Notes under the pieces: generated by a model
What the model saw: the letters and a program-made list of their open reading frames with translations, nothing else
Told to the model about the DNA's origin: nothing
The model's database searches: none
Assembly (NCBI RefSeq): GCF_014843005.1
Contig: NZ_JACYXM010000007.1
Location: forward strand, 63,804 to 127,803
Reading direction: 5' to 3'
DNA length: 64,000 bases
Source: Rhodanobacter sp. DHG33
GTDB lineage: Bacteria; Pseudomonadota; Gammaproteobacteria; Xanthomonadales; Rhodanobacteraceae
Position numbers and translations under genes: made by a program
Shown here: positions 33,418 through 40,374 of the stretch, one piece after another
Layout of the letters: each line of letters begins with the position of its first letter
Position numbering within the stretch: the first letter of the stretch is position 1

Positions 33418-33918
33418 TCAGCCGAACTTTGTTTCAGGGTGTTTTCGCTCGAGCATCTTGTCGATGTCGACATAAGCGGCCATTGGAGGCCACAGCACTT
33501 CGCCTTCGAGCCCGCGCGCTGCAAGGACATCCTTCTGTATTCCGAGAAGCTTTTCCCTGGATACCACGATGCTCGAGATCGTGATGAATCGTCGTGACTT
33601 GCCGTACACGATGCTCAATATGGTCTGCCCACGTGCGCCGCCCCAGCGAAGCGTCGTGATGTCGTGTATTGGCACCACCTTGCGACCAAGCAACCACGTC
33701 CGAACGATCGAATCGTCGCTCATGTCGATGCGCATCGTTAGCATGAACGCGATCCAGATACTCAAGAATACGGCCACAAGGACAAAGATCAGGCCAACCA
33801 AGATGTTCTGCCGGCTTGCGATTTCAAAGCCCACCCAGAAGAACAAGCCGACGCAAGGCGCGACGAACAGAAGCACACAGAGCCGCGAGCCCCAGGAAGC
33901 TTGAAAACTCTTGTCCAT
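33418..33918 (-). CDS. Two-span membrane protein with PH-like cytosolic domain
   Basis: 166 residues. Two transmembrane helices (LCVLLFVAPCVGLFFWVGF; ILVGLIFVLVAVFLSIWIAFML) are followed by a strand-rich domain (MRIDMSDDSIVRTWLLGRKV, VPIHDITTLRWGG, RRFITISSIVVSR) like bacterial PH-type domains of membrane proteins. AAGGA precedes the ATG. Possibly a membrane-stress sensor; function unknown. A palindromic repeat abuts the stop. Confidence 0.65.
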   Translation of the reverse strand: MDKSFQASWGSRLCVLLFVAPCVGLFFWVGFEIASRQNILVGLIFVLVAVFLSIWIAFMLTMRIDMSDDSIVRTWLLGRKVVPIHDITTLRWGGARGQTILSIVYGKSRRFITISSIVVSREKLLGIQKDVLAARGLEGEVLWPPMAAYVDIDKMLERKHPETKFG

Positions 33919-33959
33919 ATGAATCCTTGTCTGTCCTTTCCTGCAAGGTGAAGCGGCAT

Positions 33960-33983
33960 GTCCGCTTTGGGTCGAAAGCAGAC
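33960..33983 (+). repeat. Palindromic repeat element
   Basis: GTCCGCTTTGGGTCGAAAGC + AGAC; 45 bases from the stop of the gene at 34029. Confidence 0.85.
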
Positions 33984-34028
33984 CTTTCCAGAGCGTTCCA
34001 CCCTCACTCGTAATATGCATCGATCTCT

Positions 34029-34649
34029 CTAAAGTGCCGAAAGCCCGAGCAGACCTCGCGTGCGTTTGACCGTGTCCATGACCTCGGCCTCAAATCCAGC
34101 CCCCATCTCCAGGCAGCGCATGAACTCGGCGGACCGCCGCCTGATTTCAGTCGCCCAAAGTCGCTCTTCTGGGTCAGACATCACTGCAGCGAAGGACCGC
34201 CTGCTCTGATCCGTTGCCCCAGCCAGTCCAGCCGACACGGCTAGATGGTAGTGATCCCATATTGAGGTAGGTGGTTGGGCAGTGAGCCAAATCTGCACAT
34301 GCGAAGGAGATTGAAAGCGCTCACGTAGAGCGATTACCTCTTGGCTCGCCCGTTCCGCCAGCTTTTCGGCTACCAACACAAATTCTTCATCACCGGTGAA
34401 TGACTGAAAACTCTCAACCCTGCCTCCGGCATCAAATGACAAGTAGTCCTTCTCACACCAAAGCCAGCATGCCCCGACGTTCAGATAGCTTCCCCTAGCC
34501 CAGGAAGACGGCTGGAACTCAACAACCCCGACCCACCAAGATCGATCATCAAGCCAGGTTCTAGAGCGCCCCTTCTGCACACAGCCAAGAGGGCGAAGGA
34601 CTGCTTTGGCAGCCGCATTGATCAAACGGGAATGCTGAGGTGTCGACAT
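34029..34649 (-). CDS. Conserved hypothetical protein, 206 residues
   Basis: Opens MSTPQHSRLINAAAKAVLRP and includes RSRTWLDDRSWWVGVVEFQP, SSWARGSYLNVGACWLWCEK, then a helical half (LAERASQEVIALRERF; SAEFMRCLEMGAGFEAEVMD). It looks like a DUF4304-type protein of mobile and toxin-neighbour regions, but I cannot confirm this by eye. Soluble; function unknown. Confidence 0.7.
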   Translation of the reverse strand: MSTPQHSRLINAAAKAVLRPLGCVQKGRSRTWLDDRSWWVGVVEFQPSSWARGSYLNVGACWLWCEKDYLSFDAGGRVESFQSFTGDEEFVLVAEKLAERASQEVIALRERFQSPSHVQIWLTAQPPTSIWDHYHLAVSAGLAGATDQSRRSFAAVMSDPEERLWATEIRRRSAEFMRCLEMGAGFEAEVMDTVKRTRGLLGLSAL

Positions 34650-34686
34650 TGACGGCTTCCTTGCTCTGGTAATACTGATCGTGAAG

Positions 34687-34712
34687 TGTCCGCTTTGGGT
34701 CGAAAGCGGACA
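34687..34712 (+). repeat. Palindromic repeat element, consensus copy
   Basis: Perfect 10-bp stem TGTCCGCTTT / AAAGCGGACA with loop GGGTCG; 6 bases from the stop of the lipoprotein gene at 34719. Confidence 0.9.
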
Positions 34713-34718
34713 GATCGT

Positions 34719-35057
34719 CTATTTCCTTACCCTAAATTTTGGCTCGCCCTTCTCGCAGAACATCTCGTAAGTAAGGCCGCCTTCGAACTTGTGCCAAACA
34801 TCAGGTGGGTTGTCGACAAAGATGTAGCCAGGACAGCTGTAGCCGATGTCTCGATTCCCTGGGGCCAAATCGACCTTCAACGAAGGCTCGTGAGGCAAAG
34901 CATAGTCACCAACCGTATAGATGCCTCCAAGTATGTCCAATGGCCGGTCGCCCTGGACAAAGACTAGGGTAGCGGCCAACTCTTCCGCCCTAGGTGATGT
35001 CGACGCGCACGAAGCGAGCGCCAAGCTCACTAAACAAACCAGTATTTTGCCGATCAC
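34719..35057 (-). CDS. Small putative lipoprotein, 112 residues
   Basis: Signal peptide and lipobox LASC (Cys near 17). The mature domain is beta-rich (ATLVFVQGDRPLDILGGIYT, PGNRDIGYSCPGYIFVDNPP) with two Cys. Outer-membrane location inferred. Flanked on both sides by palindromic repeats. Function unknown. Confidence 0.65.
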   Translation of the reverse strand: MIGKILVCLVSLALASCASTSPRAEELAATLVFVQGDRPLDILGGIYTVGDYALPHEPSLKVDLAPGNRDIGYSCPGYIFVDNPPDVWHKFEGGLTYEMFCEKGEPKFRVRK

Positions 35058-35097
35058 AAATCCCCCAAGGTCAATTTGTCGGACAGTCGCCTTCTTA

Positions 35098-35123
35098 GGT
35101 CCGCTTTGGATCGATAGCGGACC
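35098..35123 (+). repeat. Palindromic repeat element
   Basis: GGTCCGCT / AGCGGACC arms around TTGGATCGAT; 6 bases from the stop of the gene at 35130. Confidence 0.85.
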
Positions 35124-35129
35124 TTGGCC

Positions 35130-35486
35130 TCATGACCCGAACTCTCGTATGACCTCGATCAGACCAACAATGTTGTCGTTCAGATCCTCCAGATCTTCAG
35201 CCGGCACCCACCATTCCGTGTGATGAGACCCACCGACACGCTGGACCTGGTACTTGCTCATGAATGACGTGCGCACCTGAAATCGAGTGACCGCGCCATA
35301 GCCGCTATCACGCACGTTCCAGTTGCCCGCTATCTCGACCGCGTACTGTTCGTTGGTTACCGGGTAGAAGATTGGCTGCTCCGGCAGGCGCGGAGGCCAC
35401 CGCTTAAAATCTGCCTGCCGCAACAACTCCAACTCTTCTGGGCCGACTGGCCGGTACATCACCGTCAGTTCTTCAGGCGTCGCCAT
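35130..35486 (-). CDS. Conserved hypothetical protein, 118 residues
   Basis: Contains MYRPVGPEELELLRQADFKR, WPPRLPEQPIFYPVTNEQYA, VTRFQVRTSFMSKYQVQ and a C-terminal EWWVPAEDLEDLNDNIVGLI. Proteins of this pattern are commonly annotated as ADP-ribosylation/crystallin J1 (from memory); no catalytic residues can be pointed out. Soluble. Cassette-array member. Confidence 0.72.
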   Translation of the reverse strand: MATPEELTVMYRPVGPEELELLRQADFKRWPPRLPEQPIFYPVTNEQYAVEIAGNWNVRDSGYGAVTRFQVRTSFMSKYQVQRVGGSHHTEWWVPAEDLEDLNDNIVGLIEVIREFGS

Positions 35487-35524
35487 ATCAGCTTCCGTTC
35501 GTTCGAGGGTACTTCAATCCGCAC

Positions 35525-35550
35525 TGTCCGCTTTGGGTCGGAAGCGGACA
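35525..35550 (+). repeat. Palindromic repeat element
   Basis: TGTCCGCTTT arm, loop GGGTCG, right arm GAAGCGGACA; 25 bases from the stop of the gene at 35576. Confidence 0.88.
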
Positions 35551-35575
35551 TTCTTCTCGCTCATGACGTCAGCAT

Positions 35576-35959
35576 TTACGGAGGCGTTTCTGGAAATAAG
35601 AGCTCGCCTTCCCCAGCGCTGACATCAAAGAAGCCGACATTATGTTTGATGGCAAGCTCGCGCATCTTGGCATGCGCCTTTTCCGCGACCGACCATGCGA
35701 AAGCCGAATAGATGACATCCTTCCCAATGCAATGATCCGTAACCTCAGAGGCATCCGAGTCCGACGCAAAAGGCCCGTTCATCGCCGGGAAGAACTGGAC
35801 CATCTCCTGAAACCAGAGCTGTAACCGAGGCGAAGCGATCTTGGGGTCAAGGTAGTTATGCCCCTCGCCCCACTCAGTTTGCTTCTCATACCAACCCATG
35901 AATGACCCCCGATCTCTCGGTGCGGCAGTTGGCTCGAATACCATCAAGTCGTAGCTCAC
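35576..35959 (-). CDS. Conserved hypothetical protein, 127 residues
   Basis: Begins VSYDLMVFEPTAAPRDRGSF with MGWYEKQTEW, continues WFQEMVQFFPAMNGPFA, VIYSAFAWSVAEKAHAKMRE and HNVGFFDVSA. This is a widespread family of unknown function, often in immunity-protein-like or cassette contexts. The GTG at 35957-35959 is chosen because GGAGGG sits just upstream; the longer reading would need the Shine-Dalgarno to be coding. Confidence 0.72.
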   Translation of the reverse strand: MSYDLMVFEPTAAPRDRGSFMGWYEKQTEWGEGHNYLDPKIASPRLQLWFQEMVQFFPAMNGPFASDSDASEVTDHCIGKDVIYSAFAWSVAEKAHAKMRELAIKHNVGFFDVSAGEGELLFPETPP

Positions 35960-35978
35960 CTCGCCCTCCAATTGACTA

Positions 35979-36004
35979 GGTCCGCTTTGGGTCGAAAGCA
36001 GACC
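35979..36004 (+). repeat. Palindromic repeat element
   Basis: GGTCCGCTTTGGGTCGAAAG + CAGACC; 5 bases from the stop of the gene at 36010. Confidence 0.88.
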
Positions 36005-36009
36005 TTAGC

Positions 36010-36540
36010 CTAACGGTTGCGCAACCATTCCAGAAATTGCTTGGCAGTTGCTGCATCAAGCTCCATGGCGGCCTCCGCAACGACAGCTGCCCCCTTTGCA
36101 GCAGCGAGAGCCGCGAGAGCACATTGCATGAATTCCTCGTCCCAAGGACGCCTGCTCGCATCGGCGATCAGCTGTGGAAGGCGGGACAAGGCGCGACGGT
36201 AGGGCATGACAAGATCGTCGGGCATTACGACATTGTTGCGAGCACGACAGCACTCGACCCACGCTGGAAACTGGAAATAGGTGGAATCGGCTTTTAACGG
36301 ATCTGTTGCGAGAGCTGCGACAACGTGCGGGACCGCAGCAAACGAGGCGGAATACACGTCGCCTTGATGAGCGAGCGCGCTCCAGAGCGTCGCCCATGGC
36401 TCCTTCTCCAGATCGCATGGCGGCAACGTAGAGAGTTGACGTAGCAGCTCCGGGATATCCGATGCATTTCCGTAGGCATGAACCAGGCCACCCCACCTTG
36501 GGCTGTCGAGATCGAGCATGAGATCCCCTGTAGTTTCCAT
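36010..36540 (-). CDS. Hypothetical helical protein, 176 residues
   Basis: Mostly alpha-helical with HEAT-like pairs (WATLWSALAHQGDVYSASFA, AVPHVVAALA, FMQCALAALAAAKGAAVVAE). It opens METTGDLMLDLDSPRWGGLV. Related proteins occur beside polymorphic-toxin or cassette regions, so an immunity-like role is possible but unproven. Flanked by palindromic repeats on both sides. Confidence 0.65.
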   Translation of the reverse strand: METTGDLMLDLDSPRWGGLVHAYGNASDIPELLRQLSTLPPCDLEKEPWATLWSALAHQGDVYSASFAAVPHVVAALATDPLKADSTYFQFPAWVECCRARNNVVMPDDLVMPYRRALSRLPQLIADASRRPWDEEFMQCALAALAAAKGAAVVAEAAMELDAATAKQFLEWLRNR

Positions 36541-36558
36541 GCAATCTGTTCTTCGGAC

Positions 36559-36582
36559 GTTTGCTATGGGTCGAAAGCGGAC
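36559..36582 (+). repeat. Palindromic repeat element
   Basis: GTTTGCTATGGGTCGAAAGC + GGAC; 9 bases from the stop of the gene at 36592. Confidence 0.8.
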
Positions 36583-36591
36583 CTTTCGCCT

Positions 36592-36825
36592 TTACTCCAA
36601 CCCTCGAGCAACCAAACGCCCCAGCGGCTTGGAAAAAACGATCATCAACGCTCCAAAAGCCACATACCCAGCGTTACCAATGATTGTGTGCGCTGGGTAG
36701 CGCTGCACCTCGACACCAAGGGCAACCTCCATGAAGTAGAGGCTCCAGATGAAGGCGAAGAACATGACCCAAGCCGTTCCAGCGAGCCGGAAAACCAGCG
36801 TCGCAATCCGTTGATAGCTCGTCAT
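36592..36825 (-). CDS. Small membrane protein, 77 residues
   Basis: Two transmembrane segments (GTAWVMFFAFIWSLYFMEVA; IIGNAGYVAFGALMIVFS) joined by a short loop. Positive residues at both ends place them in the cytoplasm. Function unknown. Confidence 0.6.
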   Translation of the reverse strand: MTSYQRIATLVFRLAGTAWVMFFAFIWSLYFMEVALGVEVQRYPAHTIIGNAGYVAFGALMIVFSKPLGRLVARGLE

Positions 36826-36864
36826 AAGTCCCCTAGTCGATGACTTCCCGTGACGCCATCCAGT

Positions 36865-36892
36865 ATGCCCGCTTCGAGTCGGAAGCAGGCAT
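36865..36892 (+). repeat. Palindromic repeat element, compensated variant
   Basis: ATGCCCGCTTC / GAAGCAGGCAT arms around GAGTCG. Changes in the left arm (TCC to CCC) are mostly matched by changes in the right arm (GGAC to AGGC), which suggests selection on pairing. Confidence 0.8.
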
Positions 36893-36903
36893 CATTCTCG
36901 CGG

Positions 36904-37242
36904 TCACTCGGAACTATATTCGTACCGCGAAACCAACTTCCCATCGACCGAGTACCCGAAGGCGAAAGCGTGCAGGAAGAAGTTGTAACGAACCCATTTA
37001 TGGCACCTCCCATCGTTTTTGGGAGGGTTGACTTGATCGCCATTCCACCAAAGGTAGGCACCGCAGGGGAGCGTTTCGTCCGGCTGGCCTAGCCGGGCCA
37101 ATATTTCATCTTCCGCCTCGCCAAGCGTGGCGTCTTGGAAAACTGAATCTGCGCGGTGCTCACGAAACAGGTAGGGACCAGTGACTGCAGCGACCGCACA
37201 AAGCACTAAAAAGACGAGATACCCGGAAATTTTGAGAGTCAT
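36904..37242 (-). CDS. Anchored periplasmic hypothetical protein, 112 residues
   Basis: One N-terminal hydrophobic segment (ISGYLVFLVLCAVAAVTGPYL) followed by a soluble domain: LGEAEDEILARLGQPDETLP, CGAYLWWNGDQVNPPKNDGR, and FFLHAFAFGYSVDGKLVSRY. The pattern LG-x-P near the start recalls BamE/SmpA-like folds, only weakly. Function unknown. Confidence 0.6.
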   Translation of the reverse strand: MTLKISGYLVFLVLCAVAAVTGPYLFREHRADSVFQDATLGEAEDEILARLGQPDETLPCGAYLWWNGDQVNPPKNDGRCHKWVRYNFFLHAFAFGYSVDGKLVSRYEYSSE

Positions 37243-37325
37243 AAGGTCCGCGGCTCAGGCACATATCTTGTGCCGCATATGTTGCAGATCTAAATGCGGA
37301 AGGTATGGCAACTCGATGCTCAGAA

Positions 37326-37351
37326 ATGTCCACCTTGGGTCGAAAGCGGAC
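37326..37351 (+). repeat. Palindromic repeat element
   Basis: TGTCCACCTTGGGTCGAAAG + CGGACC; 73 bases from the stop of the gene at 37425, the largest gap in the series. Confidence 0.8.
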
Positions 37352-37424
37352 CTTACCCTGGCGCAATTTTGATCCACGCCATGTCTGTCATGTAACGCTA
37401 AAATCAAGAGCAAACCAATTTTGA

Positions 37425-37910
37425 TTATTCCCTGTTCGTAAAGAACGCACATATGATCAGAACATACAAAACAACAATCACAAATGGAAGCATCAACGAT
37501 TGCAGGCGACTTCCAAACCACCAATTATTCAAAGATTCTTCCGGTGGCTCCGCATATATTTCCTTGCCATTAAATCTTACACTGTTTGCGTATAAAATAA
37601 CCCCGTCACTCGTTTTTATCGGCGACGCCGAAACAGAAATCCGGCTATTTTCTGGAACATTCGCTAGTGGCACCATGCATGATGCACCGGCGCCACTATA
37701 ATTCACTCCACAATATATTCCTTTATCACCCACTCGTGTCCAAGACCCCCTTCCTTGCGCTTCATACGAGTAGATTCCAGATATTTCTATAGGATGACTG
37801 AAATCATCTAGGCTTGGCGCTATCCTTTTAAGCTTTCCATTCTGATACACCATCGCCACTAAAAAAATGATCAATCCAATGATGATTTTGAAAAAGCGCG
37901 AACCAATCAT
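37425..37910 (-). CDS. Two-span membrane hypothetical protein, 161 residues
   Basis: Transmembrane helices near residues 7-22 (FKIIIGLIIFLVAMVY) and 136-157 (LMLPFVIVVLYVLIICAFF) enclose a periplasmic domain (IEISGIYSYEAQGRGSWTRV, GDKGIYCGVNYSGAGASCMV). Base composition is clearly more AT-rich than its neighbours, which suggests a separate origin. Function unknown. Confidence 0.65.
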   Translation of the reverse strand: MIGSRFFKIIIGLIIFLVAMVYQNGKLKRIAPSLDDFSHPIEISGIYSYEAQGRGSWTRVGDKGIYCGVNYSGAGASCMVPLANVPENSRISVSASPIKTSDGVILYANSVRFNGKEIYAEPPEESLNNWWFGSRLQSLMLPFVIVVLYVLIICAFFTNRE

Positions 37911-37968
37911 GATTTCGACTCCACCCCAAGGATTCGAGCATTGTTCTCAATTTCGACTCTGAAATACT

Positions 37969-38331
37969 TCATGACCACCTGCATCGCTGCCTGCTTGTAT
38001 TTTTATTTGGGCCCGCTTCGGGCCGATAGCGAACCCGCTCCAGTCTCTCATGTGCAAAGACGATCATGGCATGCTCAGCCGCACCTTCGAGAGATGACAG
38101 CTTTAATTCCCTCCGTCCCCTTTGGCGCCGGATCAGATAGGGGACCGCATCGTAGCCAAGCGACTCAAGATCGCTGAATGCCTGCTCCTCAGTCGCCCTC
38201 TGGGTGGTGGCGTCAACAAGGGAGGTCACCCGCCGCGCCATCGGATCCTGCGCACTCGTACTAGTCGTCGCACAGCCTGGCAGCAAAGCCACGAGAAGAA
38301 CAACGCGCGCCCATCCGATGATTCCCTGCAT
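37969..38331 (-). CDS. Small lipoprotein with 3' end overwritten by a composite repeat
   Basis: Signal peptide and lipobox LPGC (Cys near 19), then MARRVTSLVDATTQRATEEQ and AFSDLESLGYDAVPYLIR, a helical start seen in small periplasmic proteins. From about residue 70 the reading frame (KLSSLEGAAEHAMIVFAHER followed by LERVRYRPEAGP) is exactly the translation of the composite repeat, so the original C-terminus is lost or replaced. The product is 120 residues. Confidence 0.55.
   Translation of the reverse strand: MQGIIGWARVVLLVALLPGCATTSTSAQDPMARRVTSLVDATTQRATEEQAFSDLESLGYDAVPYLIRRQRGRRELKLSSLEGAAEHAMIVFAHERLERVRYRPEAGPNKNTSRQRCRWS
38009..38122 (+). repeat. Composite ~110-bp repeat, copy C
   Basis: Hairpin core GGGCCCGCTTCGGGCCGATA + GCGAACCC followed by CATGGCATGCTCAGC ... 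TGACAGCTTTAATTCCCTCC, matching copies A and B. It lies inside the reading frame of the lipoprotein gene. Confidence 0.78.
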
Positions 38332-38364
38332 CTGATCGACCTTCACCCTTGAATTTGCGCAAGC

Positions 38365-38388
38365 GTCTGCCTCGGGTCGAAAGCAGGC
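38365..38388 (+). repeat. Palindromic repeat element
   Basis: GTCTGCCTCGGGTCGAAAGC + AGGC; 10 bases from the stop of the aspartic protease gene. Confidence 0.8.
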
Positions 38389-38398
38389 ATCGGGAGGC

Positions 38399-39814
38399 TC
38401 AGTGACCCAGTGGCTCAAGACAGGCCTTCCCGTGTCCGAAATCAAAAAACACATTGAAGTCCATCAGCGCCTTTACGCCAAGTACGTACCTATACGCTGC
38501 CTTGTAGCTCGGGAACACCTTGATGTCTTCGGTGTGCGTCGATGGGCCTGTTCCAAAGGTGGCGCGAACCGGCACATAGCTGCCCTCGTAGACTCCGGCG
38601 ATATCGCCACGCCTTTCCGCGACATCAGGGCCCGTTCGGTTGGTTGTTGGAGCCAATGCTGTTCCTGTCAGGTAAGACATCGACCCACTGTCGAAAGCGA
38701 CCAGTTGCGCGCCTCCATCAACGGTGTACCTCAATACAGGGATATATCCCCCTGCCAGTTCAGATGCGATCGTCAACGGCGCATCACAGGCAATAGGCGG
38801 TCGTTTAGCATTCATCACTACGTGCGTCGAGGTGATGTACAGCGAGTTCATCCGCGACAGAATATTCATGCCAAGCACGTCGAAGTTTCCGCCTATGCCA
38901 ACAGGAACGTCCTCCAGCAGGATGGCGTTGCCTCCAGCTCCGATGCGCATCTGGTGAACGACAGCGAGCCTCGCATCTTCCAGGCCAGCAGTGTCCTTTT
39001 CCGGCCTCATCAGTAAGGTTCCGTCGCCGGCGAAGTGCATGAGTGGCGAAGGGTTGGCCTGTATGCCTAGGGCATGCGCGGTTGAAGGTCGAAGCATGGT
39101 GATGCTGCTCCCCGTATCCAGCGCTATGGTCCTGTCCACGCCATTGATCTTTACCGTAACCAGGTAAGCGTTTGCGATGGAGGAATGCTTGGATTCGAGA
39201 GCTGTCACGCCCCGCATACTGCCTGGATCAACGCGAGAAACATTCACGTCGCTCGACAAGAACACGCGATTGGCAGCCACGGCGCCAGTGAATGGCTCGG
39301 CAGGTACGCCTGCGAATCCGTCGGGGATGACATCGGAGCGACCCATGAGCTTTTGGAACACGGGAACCACGGCCTGTTTAATTTCGACGTCAATCTTGGC
39401 CCAATTCGCGACGTCTCCCTCGATGATGAAGTTGCCAGCGAGAAGCTGGCCACACGCTGCGGCTATGACGGGATTTTTTTCCAAGACACTGGGCTGCATG
39501 CCGTAGTCGTAGCACTTTTGAGCGTATCCAGACGATGTCTTCAAGTGGAAAAGCGTACGGAAGTACGCAGCGTTTGCGAAATCCTGCAGCGGCGGCGGGA
39601 GGGGTTCCTTGCGGATGGCATCCAAGCGTTCCGCATCTCCTGCGCGCATGGCTTGCTGAATGCCATGACCGTCGTCGAGAGCGATGGTCTTGGGTGGTTG
39701 CTGCGTCTGCAACAGTTGCGCACTGGCGATAGGACAGTTACTCAGCACCACCAGTAAACAGAATACGGCGCCACATGCTGCGCCTCGCTCGAATCTAGTC
39801 CGCGCCTCGACCAC
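38399..39814 (-). CDS. Exported aspartic (retropepsin/pepsin-like) protease with two active-site motifs
   Basis: 471 residues. Signal peptide about 1-32. Residues 35-200 are a helical pro- or TPR-like region. The protease domain has TIALDTGSSITML near residue 235 (first catalytic Asp, DTG) and LVAFDSGSMSYL near residue 377 (second, DSG), with hydrophobic strands FDVLGMNILSRM and VLGVKALMDFNVFFDF after each, the order expected of a two-lobed enzyme in one chain. The GTG start has GGAGG upstream. By far the largest gene in the cassette array. Confidence 0.8.
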   Translation of the reverse strand: MVEARTRFERGAACGAVFCLLVVLSNCPIASAQLLQTQQPPKTIALDDGHGIQQAMRAGDAERLDAIRKEPLPPPLQDFANAAYFRTLFHLKTSSGYAQKCYDYGMQPSVLEKNPVIAAACGQLLAGNFIIEGDVANWAKIDVEIKQAVVPVFQKLMGRSDVIPDGFAGVPAEPFTGAVAANRVFLSSDVNVSRVDPGSMRGVTALESKHSSIANAYLVTVKINGVDRTIALDTGSSITMLRPSTAHALGIQANPSPLMHFAGDGTLLMRPEKDTAGLEDARLAVVHQMRIGAGGNAILLEDVPVGIGGNFDVLGMNILSRMNSLYITSTHVVMNAKRPPIACDAPLTIASELAGGYIPVLRYTVDGGAQLVAFDSGSMSYLTGTALAPTTNRTGPDVAERRGDIAGVYEGSYVPVRATFGTGPSTHTEDIKVFPSYKAAYRYVLGVKALMDFNVFFDFGHGKACLEPLGH

Positions 39815-39851
39815 ATGTCCCTCCTTGTCTATGACAACATCGACGAGCCCC

Positions 39852-39877
39852 CATCCGCTTCGGGTCGAAAGTGGACA
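39852..39877 (+). repeat. Palindromic repeat element
   Basis: CATCCGCTTCGGGTCGAAAG + TGGACA; one base from the stop of the gene at 39879. Confidence 0.8.
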
Positions 39878-39878
39878 C

Positions 39879-40076
39879 TTAGGCCGGTTGGTGGCGAACC
39901 TTCAGCCATACCCGTCGGGCGACCCGCACGGCGGAGATCGAGCCAAAAATGGCAATAATTGTTCTCACCCAATGAGGTTGAAGCAATTTCGCGCTAACGA
40001 CCCATAGAAGAATGGATAGTGCCATCACCGAAACGAAGGCGATTGCTGCAATTAGCCAAGCATGGGTCGTTTTCAA
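39879..40076 (-). CDS. Small membrane protein, 65 residues
   Basis: One or two hydrophobic segments (HAWLIAAIAFVSVMALSILL; RTIIAIFGSISAVRVA) and a basic tail RRVWLKVRHQPA. Its stop codon is one base from a palindromic repeat. Function unknown. Confidence 0.55.
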   Translation of the reverse strand: MKTTHAWLIAAIAFVSVMALSILLWVVSAKLLQPHWVRTIIAIFGSISAVRVARRVWLKVRHQPA

Positions 40077-40103
40077 TTTTCGTCCTCGTCCGGTCAGTGG
40101 TGT

Positions 40104-40374
40104 CTAACTGCCATGTTCGCTTTGGGCCGAAAGCGGAGCTCGCGACTCCGACGATAGCAGGCCATTTGCCGCAAGCAAACGCGCTGGAACGTAATGGCCG
40201 AAGGCGGCTAACTCTTCCTCTGAAACCCAGGGCAGAGTGGACGGTATCAACGCATCGACACCAACAGAGAGTGCACCCTGCCCCCTGTTTCCCTGATCGC
40301 TGTTCCACTGCCCCTTATCATGAGCAAGGTTCCAGCCGACCCAGCAAGTACGCCCTGACTTCTGCTCCTGTCAC
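40104..40374 (-). pseudogene. Frameshifted small gene
   Basis: A GTG at 40372-40374 with GGAG upstream opens VTGAEVRAYLLGRLEPC, which stops at 40318. The +1-shifted frame continues with NLAHDKGQWNSDQGNRGQGA, LSVGVDALIPSTLPWVSEEE and LAAFGHYVPARLLAANGLL, clearly protein-like, and ends at 40104 inside the palindromic repeat. One indel near 40322 explains both frames. The start overlaps the upstream stop as GTGA, so it was once translationally coupled. Confidence 0.5.
40113..40140 (+). repeat. Palindromic repeat element, last copy of the array
   Basis: ATGTTCGCTTTGGGCCGAAA + GCGGAGCT. It overlaps the end of the frameshifted gene's reading frame. Confidence 0.75.

Noticed and set aside
29561-40140. 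Reading the hairpin elements as ordinary intrinsic terminators
   Set aside because: They follow stop codons, but no copy has a T-run on the gene's strand, and sequence (not only pairing) is conserved including the loop.
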